From positions 310,001-374,000 of the forward strand of contig JALRME010000011.1 of the NCBI GenBank assembly GCA_026120035.1: a DNA stretch of 64,000 nt, given 5' to 3'. Below the pieces are notes generated by a model. It saw nothing but the letters and a program-made list of their open reading frames with translations, did not search any database and was not told the DNA's origin. The stretch comes from Coleophoma eucalyptorum. Taxonomy: Eukaryota > Ascomycota > Leotiomycetes > Helotiales > Dermateaceae. How positions within the stretch are numbered: the stretch's first letter is position 1; the number at the start of each line of letters is the position of its first letter. Shown piece by piece: positions 32,916-43,145 of the stretch. The translations under genes were made by a program, and so were the position numbers.

Positions 32916-33600
32916 TCACATTACTCCGCATCCGCCTTCGCTCAAGCCTCCTTTAGTTGTCGTAGTCATCGCTGCGGTCTTGCATATATCTTCAAATACC
33001 TCACCAACCAGCTCTCCCGTAGTAGCCGAGCATTCCATGTACTTATCACAACGCATCTCCTGCGCTATACGATACGACTCTTGAGGATAGATAATACCAT
33101 TGGGATCAGTTTCCGATCTCAGGTCTCGTTTGAGACCGAGCAGAAGAATGGGAAGGTCTGTCCGAGTTGCAAAAGCGATTTTGGCCTCTTTTACCCACTG
33201 CACATTCTATTAGTCCTATAATATCCACAAGGCCACAAGCAACGTACCACACGCTGAACGTTGATTAAACTGAGTCGACTACTGATATCATAACACAGTA
33301 CTACGACATGCGGGTTCAACAAGGTCCAATTCTCAGGACTACCCGTGTCGTAGAACTCGAAGCGGTACGGTCTGTTGTAGAACTTAATATCAAAGACGAA
33401 TGGTTGGTCTCCATCCCGGAGTTGTCTAATAGGCTCTTTGCTTGACTGCTTCTCGGAGCCCTGGCTTATTCTCCTGTCGTCATGTGAGTATGAGGTACTG
33501 CAGGAAGGTCCGTGTACGGTGCAACTCACGAGAGAAAGGCGGTCTTCCCACACTCTGCATCGCCTAGAAGCAATATAGTCACTTCCGGAGGACTAGCCAT
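32916..33600 (-). CDS. Rho-like small GTPase homologue with degenerate GTPase motifs
   Basis: Three exons, 33600-33530, 33473-33248 and 33197-32916, encode 192 residues. Introns are 56 and 50 nt, with frames joining. The fold and ending are Rho-like: GDAECGKT at 13-20, WVKEAKIAF, GLKRDLRSE at 120-128, ECSA at 154-157, and a C-terminal CAAX box CGVM. Several catalytic positions are altered. The P-loop glycine equal to Ras Gly12 is Ala15. DxxGQ reads DTGSPE (66-71), so the invariant Gly becomes Ser69 and the catalytic Gln becomes Pro70. The switch I PTVFENY motif is not visible. The TKxD/NKxD position is LKRD. It is probably prenylated and membrane-bound, but weak or inactive as a GTPase. It is divergent from PUS3. 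Confidence 0.82.
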
Positions 33601-33920
33601 TCTATACTCTCTAGGGACTGGAGGGCTTGAAAGTTTCGAGTTGATGCGGTCTAACAGGAAGGCCCGACGTCACACGTGGAGATAAGAAATACCACGTGAT
33701 CCTTATCTAGAAAAAATCCTACGACTGCACTACCAGTTGCAGAGTGAGTCAGTTGGGCCTCGCTGATGATGCAGGTGGGGTTATGCGATCTAACCTGTCA
33801 AGAATTGCCAGGCGATTTGGAGAACATTGTCCTCCAAGAGCCAAGATCCATACCTCGTCGTGGGCAAAGCAAGCGCATGTAGGAGAAGGCAAGACGAAAG
33901 CAAGAGGAAAACGCGCAAAG
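33601..33920. promoter_or_regulatory. Bidirectional promoter of Rho-like and PUS3 genes, with an upstream in-frame extension
   Basis: 320 bp between the favoured start codons. CACGTGG- and CACGTGA-containing sequence occurs near 33674-33701 (ACACGTGGAG and CCACGTGATC): two E-box-like CACGTG sites about 17 bp apart. The PUS3 frame stays open upstream to ATG 33744. Confidence 0.5.
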
Positions 33921-35724
33921 ATGGCAGAGAAGACCGACTATAGTGCTTGGTCCCAAGAGAATTTGATTGAGAGGGTGACCCAGCTAGAGAAGGAATTGCA
34001 CAGCAAATATCAGAGGTTCGTGGCTCTTACGTCTGCAATGCGACTTCATATTGAATTATAACAGCACCCTTCTCCCAACACCAGAGGGAAAAAATTCGAA
34101 GAAGATACGCCCCGAGAAAGTCTTTGATCCCTCCAAATATTCTACCAGACTCATAGCGCTCAAGCTCGCATACCTAGGCAAAAGATACAATGGATTCGAG
34201 CACCACACTGGCCACGAAACCCCACTCCCAACTATCGAGGAAGAACTCTGGAAAGCGTTCAACAAGGCTCGCTTGATCTTCCCTAAAGGCTCCCATCCTC
34301 TAGACCCAGGCGAAGTGAACTGGGAGGGTTGCGAATATTCGAAATGTGGAAGAACGGACAAAGGCGTTAGTGCTTTTGGTCAGGTTATTGGAATTCGTGT
34401 GAGGAGTAATAGACCTCTTGGAAAGCAGAAAGGGAGTGTTCGAGATGATGGAGAGGAAAACTTGCAGAAATTAGAACACGCTCCTTACGCTACGGCTACA
34501 GGTGATCCAGAAGGATTCAACACTCTACCCAGAGAAAATTCCGTGGAACTGATGTCTCCGTCACTTCAGTCTACACCATTTGAGGAAGATGGATTTCCAG
34601 AGCTGGAGCCCGAGGAATCAGATATTGAGGAAGCGCTGGATTTTGATCCCATCGCGGACGAAATCCCATACCCAACACTTCTGAATCGACTCTTGCCTCC
34701 CGATATTCGAATTCTTGCATGGTGTCCAGCACCGCCACTGGATTTCTCTGCTCGCTTTTCATGCAAGGAACGCCGGTACCGATATTTCTTCACTCAGCCA
34801 GCATTCAACCCAACACCACACAACCTGGAGCAAGGAACCACTACACGGATCAAAGACGGATGGCTAGATATCGCTGCTATGAAGGAAGCAGCCAAACTGT
34901 TCGAGGGTCTGCATGATTTCAGGAATTTCTGCAAGGTGGATTCCAGCAAGCAGATTGAGAATTTCGAGCGGAGGATATTCCACACTGATATTGTAGAGGT
35001 GGAGGACCAAAGTGGAGAATTGGCATTTATCAATAGCCCGGATCTTGCACCTGCACCACCTGCAACGGGGAGTCCTAAGATCTACACTTTTGACCTTCAT
35101 GGCTCGGCATTCTTATGGCATCAAGTAAGATGTATGGTGTCGGTATTGTTCCTAGTTGGTCAGGGTCTGGAGGCACCAAGCATCGTATCTGAATTACTGG
35201 ATGTTAAGAAAAACCCACGCAGGCCGCTATATGAGATGGCTACGGATACACCACTTGTTCTTTGGGATTGCGTTTTCCCCTCAGAAGAGGATGCAGAGAG
35301 AAAAGATGCGTTGGTATGGCATTACGTTGGAGACCAGCCAGGGTTCGGAGACACGAAATATGGTACACAGGGATTGATGGATAATCTGTGGGAGGTGTGG
35401 AGAGAGCGAAAGATAGATGAGATGCTCGCGGGAAGCCTGATGGGTGTGGTAGCCAAACAGGGCCTGCCTATCCCGTCATTGACCTCCAATGTTACAGAGC
35501 GCCGAGGGGTTCGGAGTCAGAAGGTCTTCGATGGTGGAAATGTGCCACGGCTGCAGGGGAAATATACACCTGTGATGAAGAAGCCTCGCCTAGAGAGTGT
35601 GGAGGTCATCAACGAGAAGTATGCCATCAAGAAGGGCTTCGAGAGTGCAGAGGACTTGAAGATTCAAGGATTCAGACGCCTGAATCTCAAGCCACAACCT
35701 CCCATAGATACTCTTGACGAGTAG
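33921..35724 (+). CDS. deg1: tRNA pseudouridine(38/39) synthase PUS3/DEG1
   Basis: Two exons, 33921-34015 and 34065-35724, encode 584 residues. The 49-nt intron (GTTCGT..AACAG) joins HSKYQ to STLLPTPEG. The enzyme isomerises U38/U39 in the tRNA anticodon arm. TruA-family landmarks are IALKLAYLGKRYNGFEHH, the catalytic motif CGRTDKGVSAFGQV with Asp130, CKERRYRYFFT, HDFRNFCKVDSSKQ, and FLWHQVRCMVSVLFLVGQG. An acidic insert (EPEESDIEEALDFDP) occurs before the second half. The frame is open upstream to 33744. Starts at 33744 or 33783 would add a basic stretch (MRSNLSRIARRFG..) resembling a mitochondrial presequence. The stop lies 62 bp from the converging GPI15 stop. Confidence 0.95.
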
Positions 35725-35786
35725 AATAAAACTCAGGATCCATTCCAAAAGCAGTCATAGATCTCTCAGTGCTAAAACCCTCTAAG

Positions 35787-36467
35787 TCATCGCTTTCCAA
35801 CCATTTCAGGCTCATACAAACAACCTCTCACGCCTCTCCATACCGTCTCGACAATCTGTCTCCTTGGCAGTAAGCGTGGGAAGACAACCACCACATCCTC
35901 CTCACCCTCGACCACCACAACTAGATAATACCTAACCTCAAACCCTTTGAAAGCTTCATTCACGAAAATATCCTGGATCTTCTCGGTGGGAATAAAGCGC
36001 GTGGTTGCGGTGCTGAGATATGTGTTGGCTGAGGTGCTGGTCTGGATGCCGAGGCCACGCAGAACGAGGAGGGACTCAGTGGTATGCATGCGTAGGAATA
36101 TAGTGTAGAGCACGGCGAGGCAGGTGGGCAAGAGAAGAATGGGCGGGGTGCGCGCTGCGAGTTGGGTTGCGAGCTCCCCTAGCGGCGAGATGTGAATGTG
36201 GTGGATCGTGTACCAGATGAACTCATTTGTGAATAATGCTGGTGCGGTCGCTGTATATGATTCCGCAATTGGTGTTGCGAGTGGTGAAAGTGCCCATTTG
36301 CTATAGAGGAGCAGCAATGCTGCGAGGCCTAAGATGAGTCGTAGTAAGATGGTGAGGCCGAAGAGGAGTCGAAGTGCGACTGTGGGAGTTGGTGTCGTTG
36401 AGACGGTATATTCGACAGTTGTTGGAGATGGCCGGCGTGCACGCAGGCGCGGCTGTGTGGTGAGCAT
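35787..36467 (-). CDS. gpi15: GPI-GlcNAc transferase subunit GPI15 (PIG-H)
   Basis: An intronless ORF of 226 residues. Two hydrophobic segments at about 30-57 and 108-127 form the PIG-H hairpin. The cytosolic PIG-H domain follows with TTESLLVLRGLGIQTST, RFIPTEKIQDIFVNEAFKGF and a late VVVFPRLLPRRQIVETVWRG. The subunit acts with Gpi3/PIG-A in the ER complex that adds GlcNAc to phosphatidylinositol, the first step of GPI anchor synthesis. Its length is typical for fungi. The converging PUS3 gene ends 62 bp away, so the 3' untranslated regions probably overlap. Confidence 0.93.
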   Translation of the reverse strand: MLTTQPRLRARRPSPTTVEYTVSTTPTPTVALRLLFGLTILLRLILGLAALLLLYSKWALSPLATPIAESYTATAPALFTNEFIWYTIHHIHISPLGELATQLAARTPPILLLPTCLAVLYTIFLRMHTTESLLVLRGLGIQTSTSANTYLSTATTRFIPTEKIQDIFVNEAFKGFEVRYYLVVVVEGEEDVVVVFPRLLPRRQIVETVWRGVRGCLYEPEMVGKR

Positions 36468-36809
36468 TTCTGGCGCGTGTGTGAACGCGTCTTCCTGCTG
36501 CTGTGCTCAAGGATGTGGAGTTGAGGTTGAAAGTAAGTTGTCCGAACTGGTTTGATAAATCCTTATCGATAAGGATTTTTCCGTGCGAAGATATACAGGA
36601 CGGACCCAAGACTTGGTCTTCTGAGAAGCTATAGAATGGTATAATTTGAGTATTGCAGACGCTTTGTTGACTGATGGGTATCATCTTGTTCATTCTACTG
36701 GTAATTTTTAGAGCTATGCAGCATCTTTTCACCCATACTATTCCTCCCAGATATCCCCCCAGATATTATCAAGTTCCTCCCCACAATTTTGATTCCTTAG
36801 ATGCATCCT
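36468..36809. promoter_or_regulatory. Upstream region of GPI15 / 3' flank of HUB1
   Basis: A 342-bp gap holding the GPI15 promoter. A perfect palindrome, ATCCTTATCGATAAGGAT, lies at about 36559-36576, roughly 95 bp upstream of the GPI15 ATG. It contains two opposed GATA-type cores (TTATC/GATAA). Confidence 0.55.
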
Positions 36810-37579
36810 TTAGTCTCCGGTGTCAACCTCCAAGTCGAGTTGCTGCAGAAAGGTTAGTGGAAGCTCTTTGAAAGATAAAACGTAAAAGTAGTAGGCTTTG
36901 CCATGAAACCACTTACAACTCCATTACTGACACCGTAATCCTCCAGGGTGAGCTGGTCCTTGAATGGTCTCTCGCCCTGCCTCTTCAACAAGATCTCATG
37001 TGGCTCTCTCCCAATCCGGGCAGCAACCTGCGCCTTGAACAGCTTAATAGGATCACTAGCCAAGCAAGGAATTGCAGCCTTGGTTCCCAGTCGATCATTG
37101 ACATGTACAATAATCATAGGCTCTCCCACAGGTTGCGCAGGAGCAGGAGCAGGAGCTCTCTCCGGGGGCTTCCCATCATCTTTATCCTTCGACGCACTCG
37201 TTGAAGCCGAAGAGCCAAACTTATCCGCAACTCCAAATTTGTCTGCGATGTTGTGCTTGTCTACCGGCGCATCTCTATCTCTGCGATCCCTCCGTGGCGA
37301 GCGGGAGCGTTTTCGGTATCCTCTCTCTAACCTCTTCTCTCCTCCGTCTTGATCTTCATCTCTAGGTCTGCGCTCCTTCCACTTGAAGCCTCCGCGATTG
37401 TTGTTACGTGGTCGGTCTCTGTCTCGATCTCGACGGTCTGAGTCTCGATCCCGTCGAGAATAGTCTCTACCTCCACGATCTTGGTCCCTGTCACGACGGT
37501 CAGAGCCTCGGTCTCCACGGTCTTGATTGCGCTCCCTCGCTGGTGGCGGAGACCTCGATCTCCTTTCTGAATCGCCCAT
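36810..37579 (-). CDS. hub1: Hub1/UBL5 ubiquitin-like protein with an RD-rich N-terminal extension
   Basis: Two exons, 37579-36917 and 36842-36810, encode 231 residues. The 74-nt intron (GTAAGT..CTGCAG) leaves a last exon of only 10 codons plus stop (QLDLEVDTGD). Residues 1-100 are dominated by Arg/Asp dipeptides and RS-like motifs (RRSRSPPPARER, RKRSRSPRRDRR). Residues about 154-231 are a Hub1 domain: MIIVHVNDRLGTKAAIPCLA, FKAQVAARIGREPHEILLKR, FKDQLTLEDYGVSNGV. Hub1 is a non-conjugated ubiquitin-like splicing modifier that binds Snu66 and Prp5. Stand-alone Hub1 is only about 73 residues, so this protein is a fusion. RD/RS tails are typical of tri-snRNP proteins, consistent with a spliceosomal role. 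Start MGDSER is preferred over the in-frame ATG at 37609. Confidence 0.88.
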
Positions 37580-38054
37580 TGTGTTGTGTTGTGGCAGGAA
37601 TGCGTACAAGGCCCGGGGAGATTCAAGATGAAGCGCGATATAGCTTTTGACGCTAAGTTGTAGAACTAGGCGAGGCCTCTATCTCAGCACTCAAGACGTG
37701 AATTTAGATTTACAAGATTTTACATAGATGCGTCTGCAGAATCTCAAGGCCGAAGCACCAGTCCTTGCTTGAGGCGGAAAGGTTGTCACAGTTGAGTATA
37801 AATAAGGTGGAGGTATTTGATCATTAAAGTATGGCAAAAAGTTCAAGATAAACAAGTTGAAGAATGAAAGATAAAAATGTTGCAATTATCATTGCGAATC
37901 TATGCAAATGCCCCATTGAAAAGCACTCTTTTTGACAGCCAACACTAGACACAATCCCCAAGAACGCCAATATGAACAAAACCAACACGCCGCCGACATG
38001 ATATCCAGACAGAAGAGAGCATGAGCGTATGATACAGAAAAGAAAACCGAAGTA
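37580..38054. other. Upstream region of HUB1 and 3' flank of NOP58
   Basis: 475 bp. No gene is seen. Confidence 0.5.
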
Positions 38055-40142
38055 TCAGTTCTTGCTCTTCTTCTTCTTTTTCTTCTCTGACTTGTCTTCC
38101 TTCTCCTCTTCATCATCGGCCTTGCGCTTTTTGCTCTTCACTTCCTCGTCATTGGATACATTCTTCTCCTTCTTCTTGTGGATGACCATTGGCTTTCCGT
38201 CGTCTCCAATCTTGATGTCACCTCTCTCGGCCTTGCGCTTGTACTTGGCGACGCTGATGCCGGCGGCTGCTGCAAGCGCACCATACTTCTCCTCGTCGGG
38301 ATCCACAGGAGCCTCATCTTCTTTGGATGACTTCTTGGATTTCTTCTCCTTCTTGGCGGCCTTCTTTGCCTCCTTCTCAGCCTTCTTATCGCCAGCGTCA
38401 GCATCGGCCATCTCCTCGTCAGAATCAGAGTCTGCCTCGACCTCCTCGATCAATGGCTTCTTCTTTTCCTTCTTCTCCTTCTTGGACTTCTTCTCAGACG
38501 CTTGAGCTGCAGCAGCAGGCTCATCACCAGCAAGTCCATCAGCATCAGTGTTGTACTTGCGAGCTTCCTTGACCTCCCACTTTGGAGCAGCGACTGGCTG
38601 TCCATTTGGTCCCACGGCAACACCTCTTGGAAGCAATGGCTTTCCTTCCAATCCACGGAGAGCACGCTCAAGCTTGGCACGAGAAGCAACGCCTAAGGCG
38701 ACACGCTCCTCATCCTCAACATCATCGCCCTTGCCCTCACCTTGAGCGCTCCATGACGAGAGAGCGTCAGTGCGGAGACCAATTGCAGCCTTGGCAGCCA
38801 ACATACGGGCCATCTTTCCCTTGTTCTTTCCTGTTGCTTGACCAACAAGCGATGCATGGTAAATGAGACCGTACTTGGGTGTGTCGTGCTTAGTCTTCAA
38901 AGCGCGGAAGAGGGCCTTCTCAGCACCAAGAATTTGGATGGTACTGGCAGGGCTCTTGGCGAGGTTCATCAGAGAACCAGCATGAGCAATCAAGCGAGCA
39001 CCGACTAATTCTCCAACCAACTCAGTCAAGTTGGGTGCGATGGCGTTCATACGAGCAGTCAAATAGCTAGAAAGCTGTTGACGGTACTCGGTGAAACCAA
39101 CGACTTGCTCTGCCAGAAGGTTGATGTTCATCAAATCCTCGTCAGTGATCTCAGTACCCATACTGACTTCAGCGGCAGCCTTGACGGCAGCCTCAATCTC
39201 CTCGGGAAGGATCTCAGCCAGGTCAGTGGTTGAGGCGCTTGTTCGCATGCCCATGGCCAAAATAACCTTGGCATAGGCCAAGTTGTCGTTGACAATCTTG
39301 CCCATTTCTGGGAAATGCCATCCATACCATTCCTTGACTCGCATAGCGTAAGTGTTCAGTTCCTTGTCCAAGTCGTCCAAGAGAGCAATTGCTTGCACAA
39401 TCATTGTGTCCACCTTATCTGGAGAGAACTTGAGCTTGTGTCGGGAAAGCGAGTGAGAGAGACCAAGAGACATGGTGGAGATGTTTTCAGGTAGTAAACC
39501 TGGGATCAAAGAGGGGAGATGGTCTCGAATCGCACGGAAAACGTCACTGGTACTTGAGTCGGAGATTGGTGTGAGATTGAGTCCTGGAAGCTTATTGATT
39601 GCTTGTCCAAGTTTTGGGTCGGCCACGGCTAAAGAAGCCTTCTTCTCATCTTTCAGGGTATCCAATAGCGATGCCAACATTGGTGAGACCTTTCCCTCTA
39701 CCAAAGATGCCACTTCCTCCAAGGCGGTAGCAGCGCTGTCGAACTTTTCGAACTTCTTGAGTTTAAGCCTGCAAAAAGAAAAAAGTTAGTCTTTTTGTTT
39801 CACATTATAATGATACTGTAAACAGCCACATCCAGTCAACCAGAACACCTCTACAAACATTGCAAAGAAGGGGTAAAAGACATTCATGACATGCATATGC
39901 AAACTGACAATCGAGGGATTGGGGTGATGTGCTTTAAGGTAAGGACGGGAGAAATCTTACAATCCATTGATTCCTTCGGCGGTTTCTACGTCAGCGGACA
40001 TGCCATCCTTCTTCAACATCTTCTTGTCGGTAGCCTTGAATAAGGCGAAACCTGAGGGCAATTGTCAGTCTGCTGAAGGGCATAAATCGCATGGGAATTT
40101 TTTCTCACCCGCAGAGGTCTCGGTGAGAACGAAGAGACCCAT
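38055..40142 (-). CDS. nop58: NOP58, box C/D snoRNP core protein
   Basis: Three exons, 40142-40109, 40051-39961 and 39768-38055, encode 612 residues. Introns are 57 and 192 nt. The N-terminus [17 protein letters not shown] and the NOP-domain signature [20 protein letters not shown] are diagnostic. Other landmarks are [21 protein letters not shown] and [19 protein letters not shown]. The C-terminal 180 residues are alternating lysine/acidic KKE/KKD tails. NOP58 with Nop56, Snu13 and fibrillarin directs 2'-O-methylation of rRNA and pre-rRNA cleavage. The 192-nt second intron is unusually long for this window but shows no convincing C/D-box snoRNA. It is divergent from VMA6, with 294 bp between ATGs. 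Confidence 0.97.
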
Positions 40143-40436
40143 TTTGAGGATATTTGTCGCGTGTCCCTGGATAACTCCAAACTTCCTCACAAATTGAAAA
40201 TTTCCTAGAACTGAGAGGGACGCTCTGTTCTGGCGGTCGAATTGTTCGTGGGTATTCCTCAAGAAAGTTTGAACTTTTCGGCCTGGAATATTTTTTGGAA
40301 GCTTTACCCCGTTAGCGTCTTTTCATCCGTTGGCGCCTGGCATTCAAGGCATCCATAGCTCAGTCCATTTCAGGCCGACGACAACATCGAGCTCATAACG
40401 TTAAGCATCGAATCAAGTTCCAGCAAGTCCTACAAC

Positions 40437-41685
40437 ATGGAGGGTCTCTTTTTCAATGTCAACAATGGGTAGGTCACTCTGTATTGCACCTCAGTCTCTT
40501 AGCTAATGATACATAGCTACATTGAAGGCATCGTTCGGGGATACAGAAACGGCCTCTTGACTGGACAAAACTACAGCAACTTGACCCAGTGCGAGACGAT
40601 TGATGGTGAGAGATGTTGATGCATCGTTTGATGTGCGCTCTGTTAACAACTTGTAAGATTTGAAGCTCCAGCTTGGTCCAGCTTATGGCGACTTCCTTGC
40701 CTCTCTCCCACCTAACCCATCTACTTCTACGCTCGCCGCGAAGACCACCGACAAGTTGATCGCCGAGTTCCGATACCTTCGAGCAAATGCTGTCGGATCC
40801 CTTGCAAAGTTTATGGATTATCTTACATACGGCTACATGATCGATAACGTAGCGCTTCTAATCACTGGCACATTACACGAACGAGATACCCGCGAGCTTC
40901 TAGAGAGATGCCACCCTCTTGGATGGTTCGAGACCATGCCAGTTCTTTGCGTCGCAACAAACATAGAGGAGTTGTACAACAGTGTTCTGATCGAGACCCC
41001 ACTTGCACCATATTTCAAGGGAAGTTTAAGCCACCAGGATTTGGATGAACTCAACATTGAGATTGTTCGAAACACCCTGTACAAGAATTACTTGGAGGAC
41101 TTTTATCACTTTGTCAACACCGATTCTGATATGGCAAACACCCCAACTAGTGAAGTTATGAGCGAAATTCTGGAGTTCGAAGCTGATCGAAGAGCCATTA
41201 ACATCACCCTCAACTCTTTCGGAACCGAATTGTCAAAGGCCGATCGCAAGAAGTTGTACCCAAGTTTCGGTCGTCTTTACCCTGAAGGTTCACTGATGCT
41301 CTCAAGAGCGGATGATATCGAGGGTGTTAGACTGGCAGTTGACGGCGTTAACGACTATAAGACATACTTCGATGCCACAGGAATGGGGCAGAACAGTGGA
41401 CCAGGTGCTGGAAACATGAGTGGAGGTCCTGGTGGAGAGGGAAAGAGTTTGGAAGATATGTTCTACCAAAAAGAGATGGAGATCTCAAAGGGTGCCTTCA
41501 CTCGACAGTTCACTTACGCCATCGTCTATGCTTGGGTCAAGCTTCGAGAACAGGTATGTTGCACGTCCGTATACTCAAACATTATGCTGACTTGATCCTA
41601 GGAGATTCGAAATATCACCTGGATCGCCGAATGTATAGCTCAGAACCAAAAGGAGCGAATTGGCAATTACATTAGTGTATTCTAG
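40437..41685 (+). CDS. vma6: V-type ATPase subunit d (VMA6)
   Basis: Four exons, 40437-40468, 40517-40605, 40658-41553 and 41602-41685, encode 366 residues. Introns are 48-52 nt. It has the expected start [20 protein letters not shown] and a compact all-helical body: [56 protein letters not shown], and [20 protein letters not shown]. The end is [19 protein letters not shown] and YISVF. The subunit sits at the base of the V1 stalk on the membrane ring and couples ATP hydrolysis to proton pumping in vacuoles. A short Gly/Ser-rich insert ([18 protein letters not shown]) is typical of filamentous fungi. Confidence 0.97.
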
Positions 41686-41855
41686 ACAGTAGCATATTTT
41701 TTTCTCTCGTTTAACCGGGCTTGTACTAGTCAATGGTTTGTGGTCAATACTGGGCAGGCGTATGGAGATTATGGGACATGAATCCGAAGTTTCTGATGCA
41801 TATTCGTCCCACCCTTACTATTGTACACGCCAATTACATGTGATATACATATTTC

Positions 41856-42844
41856 TTACAGGCTGATCTCGCCCTTCCAGGTTCCGTCACTTAAACCTAA
41901 TGTGCTGACCAGATTTTGCCAACGTTCACTTCCTCGTTCCTTGGCTCGAAGATACCTGAGATGCTTTTGCCGTCTGTGGACCATCAGTCGCAGGTTTCTC
42001 TTGTTAACCTTGTCTTTTTGCTCTCCCTTCTGCTCCAATTGATGAGCTAAGACGCGAATCTTGGCTGTTAAGATTGCAATCTGGACCTCTGAGCTTCCAG
42101 TATCTGGACCGGCCCGAGGAGTCTTTTCTGGTTGTCCATCAAGTACTTTGGCAATGGGTGCCTTGGGCTTGAGGACCGAATCGGTTTTGTGGCGCCCGAA
42201 AGTCTCTATGCACCTCCTAATATTGACTCTGGTCTTGTCCTTCCGACTTCCATTTGCCAAACTGGTGATGCGCGCAAGAGCCGTGACAGCTCTCTCATGT
42301 CCTTCGACATGAGCGACCGCCAAAGCTTTCTCTGCCGCAGGGTCTGCTGTGTCTCGAATCTCCGGCACGACAGGCTTGCTAAGTTCGTACGAGTGTTGAA
42401 TAGATTGCTCAAGTTCGGAAGCAGAAAGGAAGTGGTTCAATAGCGAATCGTGTACGGTCTTCATCGGCGTTCCATCTGCAGAAGTTGCATCGACAGTGCC
42501 TGCAGTATCGAATGACCTGAGAAATGGTGTCTCAATTCCCCTAACAGGATCACCTAATGCCTGTTCCCGCTCTTGCTGAAGTTGAGCTTGACGTTGTATG
42601 TTGGCTGCCTTTCTCTGCTTTGCCTGAGCTACCGCGTATGGATCTCGATAGCGCTTCTTCTGTGCTTGCGATAATGAAGATGCATTGGCCACAGCAGCAA
42701 CTGTAGATTGTCCATTAGAGGAAGCAGGTCGGAAACATACTGCAGGTTCAATATTAGATATGCAAGCAGGCAAAAAAAAAGGGGGCCCGTCAACTTACAT
42801 GAAGTCACACTCAGGCGTGCTACAGAGGGTATTCGTGGAGGCAT
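41856..42844 (-). CDS. mrps28: Mitochondrial small-subunit ribosomal protein uS15m (MRPS28)
   Basis: Two exons, 42844-42799 and 42739-41856, encode 309 residues. The intron (60 nt, GTAAGT..CTGCAG) contains a run of pyrimidines and splits the presequence MPPRIPSVARLSVTS from LCFRPASSNG. The basic, Ser-rich N-terminus is a mitochondrial targeting peptide. The S15 domain is C-terminal: DTGSSEVQIAILTAKIRVLAHQLEQ, then KDKVNKRNLRLMVHRRQKHLRYL. About 150 linker residues lie between. The protein binds the central domain of mitochondrial small rRNA. It is divergent from cytosolic RPS0, a pairing of two small-subunit proteins of different ribosomes. Confidence 0.94.
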
Positions 42845-43145
42845 GATTGATTGCGAATATGCTCAGGTCGAGTCTCATCTTCTCCAATCTGCTATGTCTT
42901 CTGATCTCTCGATAATTTGCTTGAGTCACGTGTCAAATTTCGTAGCGCAATCTGATAAAGAATGGCGGCCTCATCAGAGAATTTGATGCCTGATGCTTAG
43001 GGTTAGCGAGTCGCGAACTTTTGTCGCCCACAAACGAGAGGACTTTTGGACTTCAAGATTTCGCGACGACCAGATTCTTCCCATCTTTACCAACACCACG
43101 ACCACATACCAAAACTTGACATATTACCACAGTCAAGTCGCAAAG
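42845..43145. promoter_or_regulatory. 301-bp bidirectional promoter of mitochondrial uS15 and RPS0 with a telomere-like motif
   Basis: TTAGGGTTAG at 42997-43006 lies about 140 bp from the RPS0 ATG. TTAGGG-type sites are known binding sites of Tbf1-like factors at ribosomal-protein promoters in several ascomycetes. This assignment is by motif only. Confidence 0.55.

Noticed and set aside
38029..38505. Phe/Ser-rich frame opposite the NOP58 tail
   Set aside because: It is the complement of the lysine/glutamate-rich C-terminal repeats and not an independent gene.
39769..39960. Definite C/D-box snoRNA within the NOP58 intron
   Set aside because: No matching C and D boxes with a terminal stem could be found by eye; kept only as a question in the findings.
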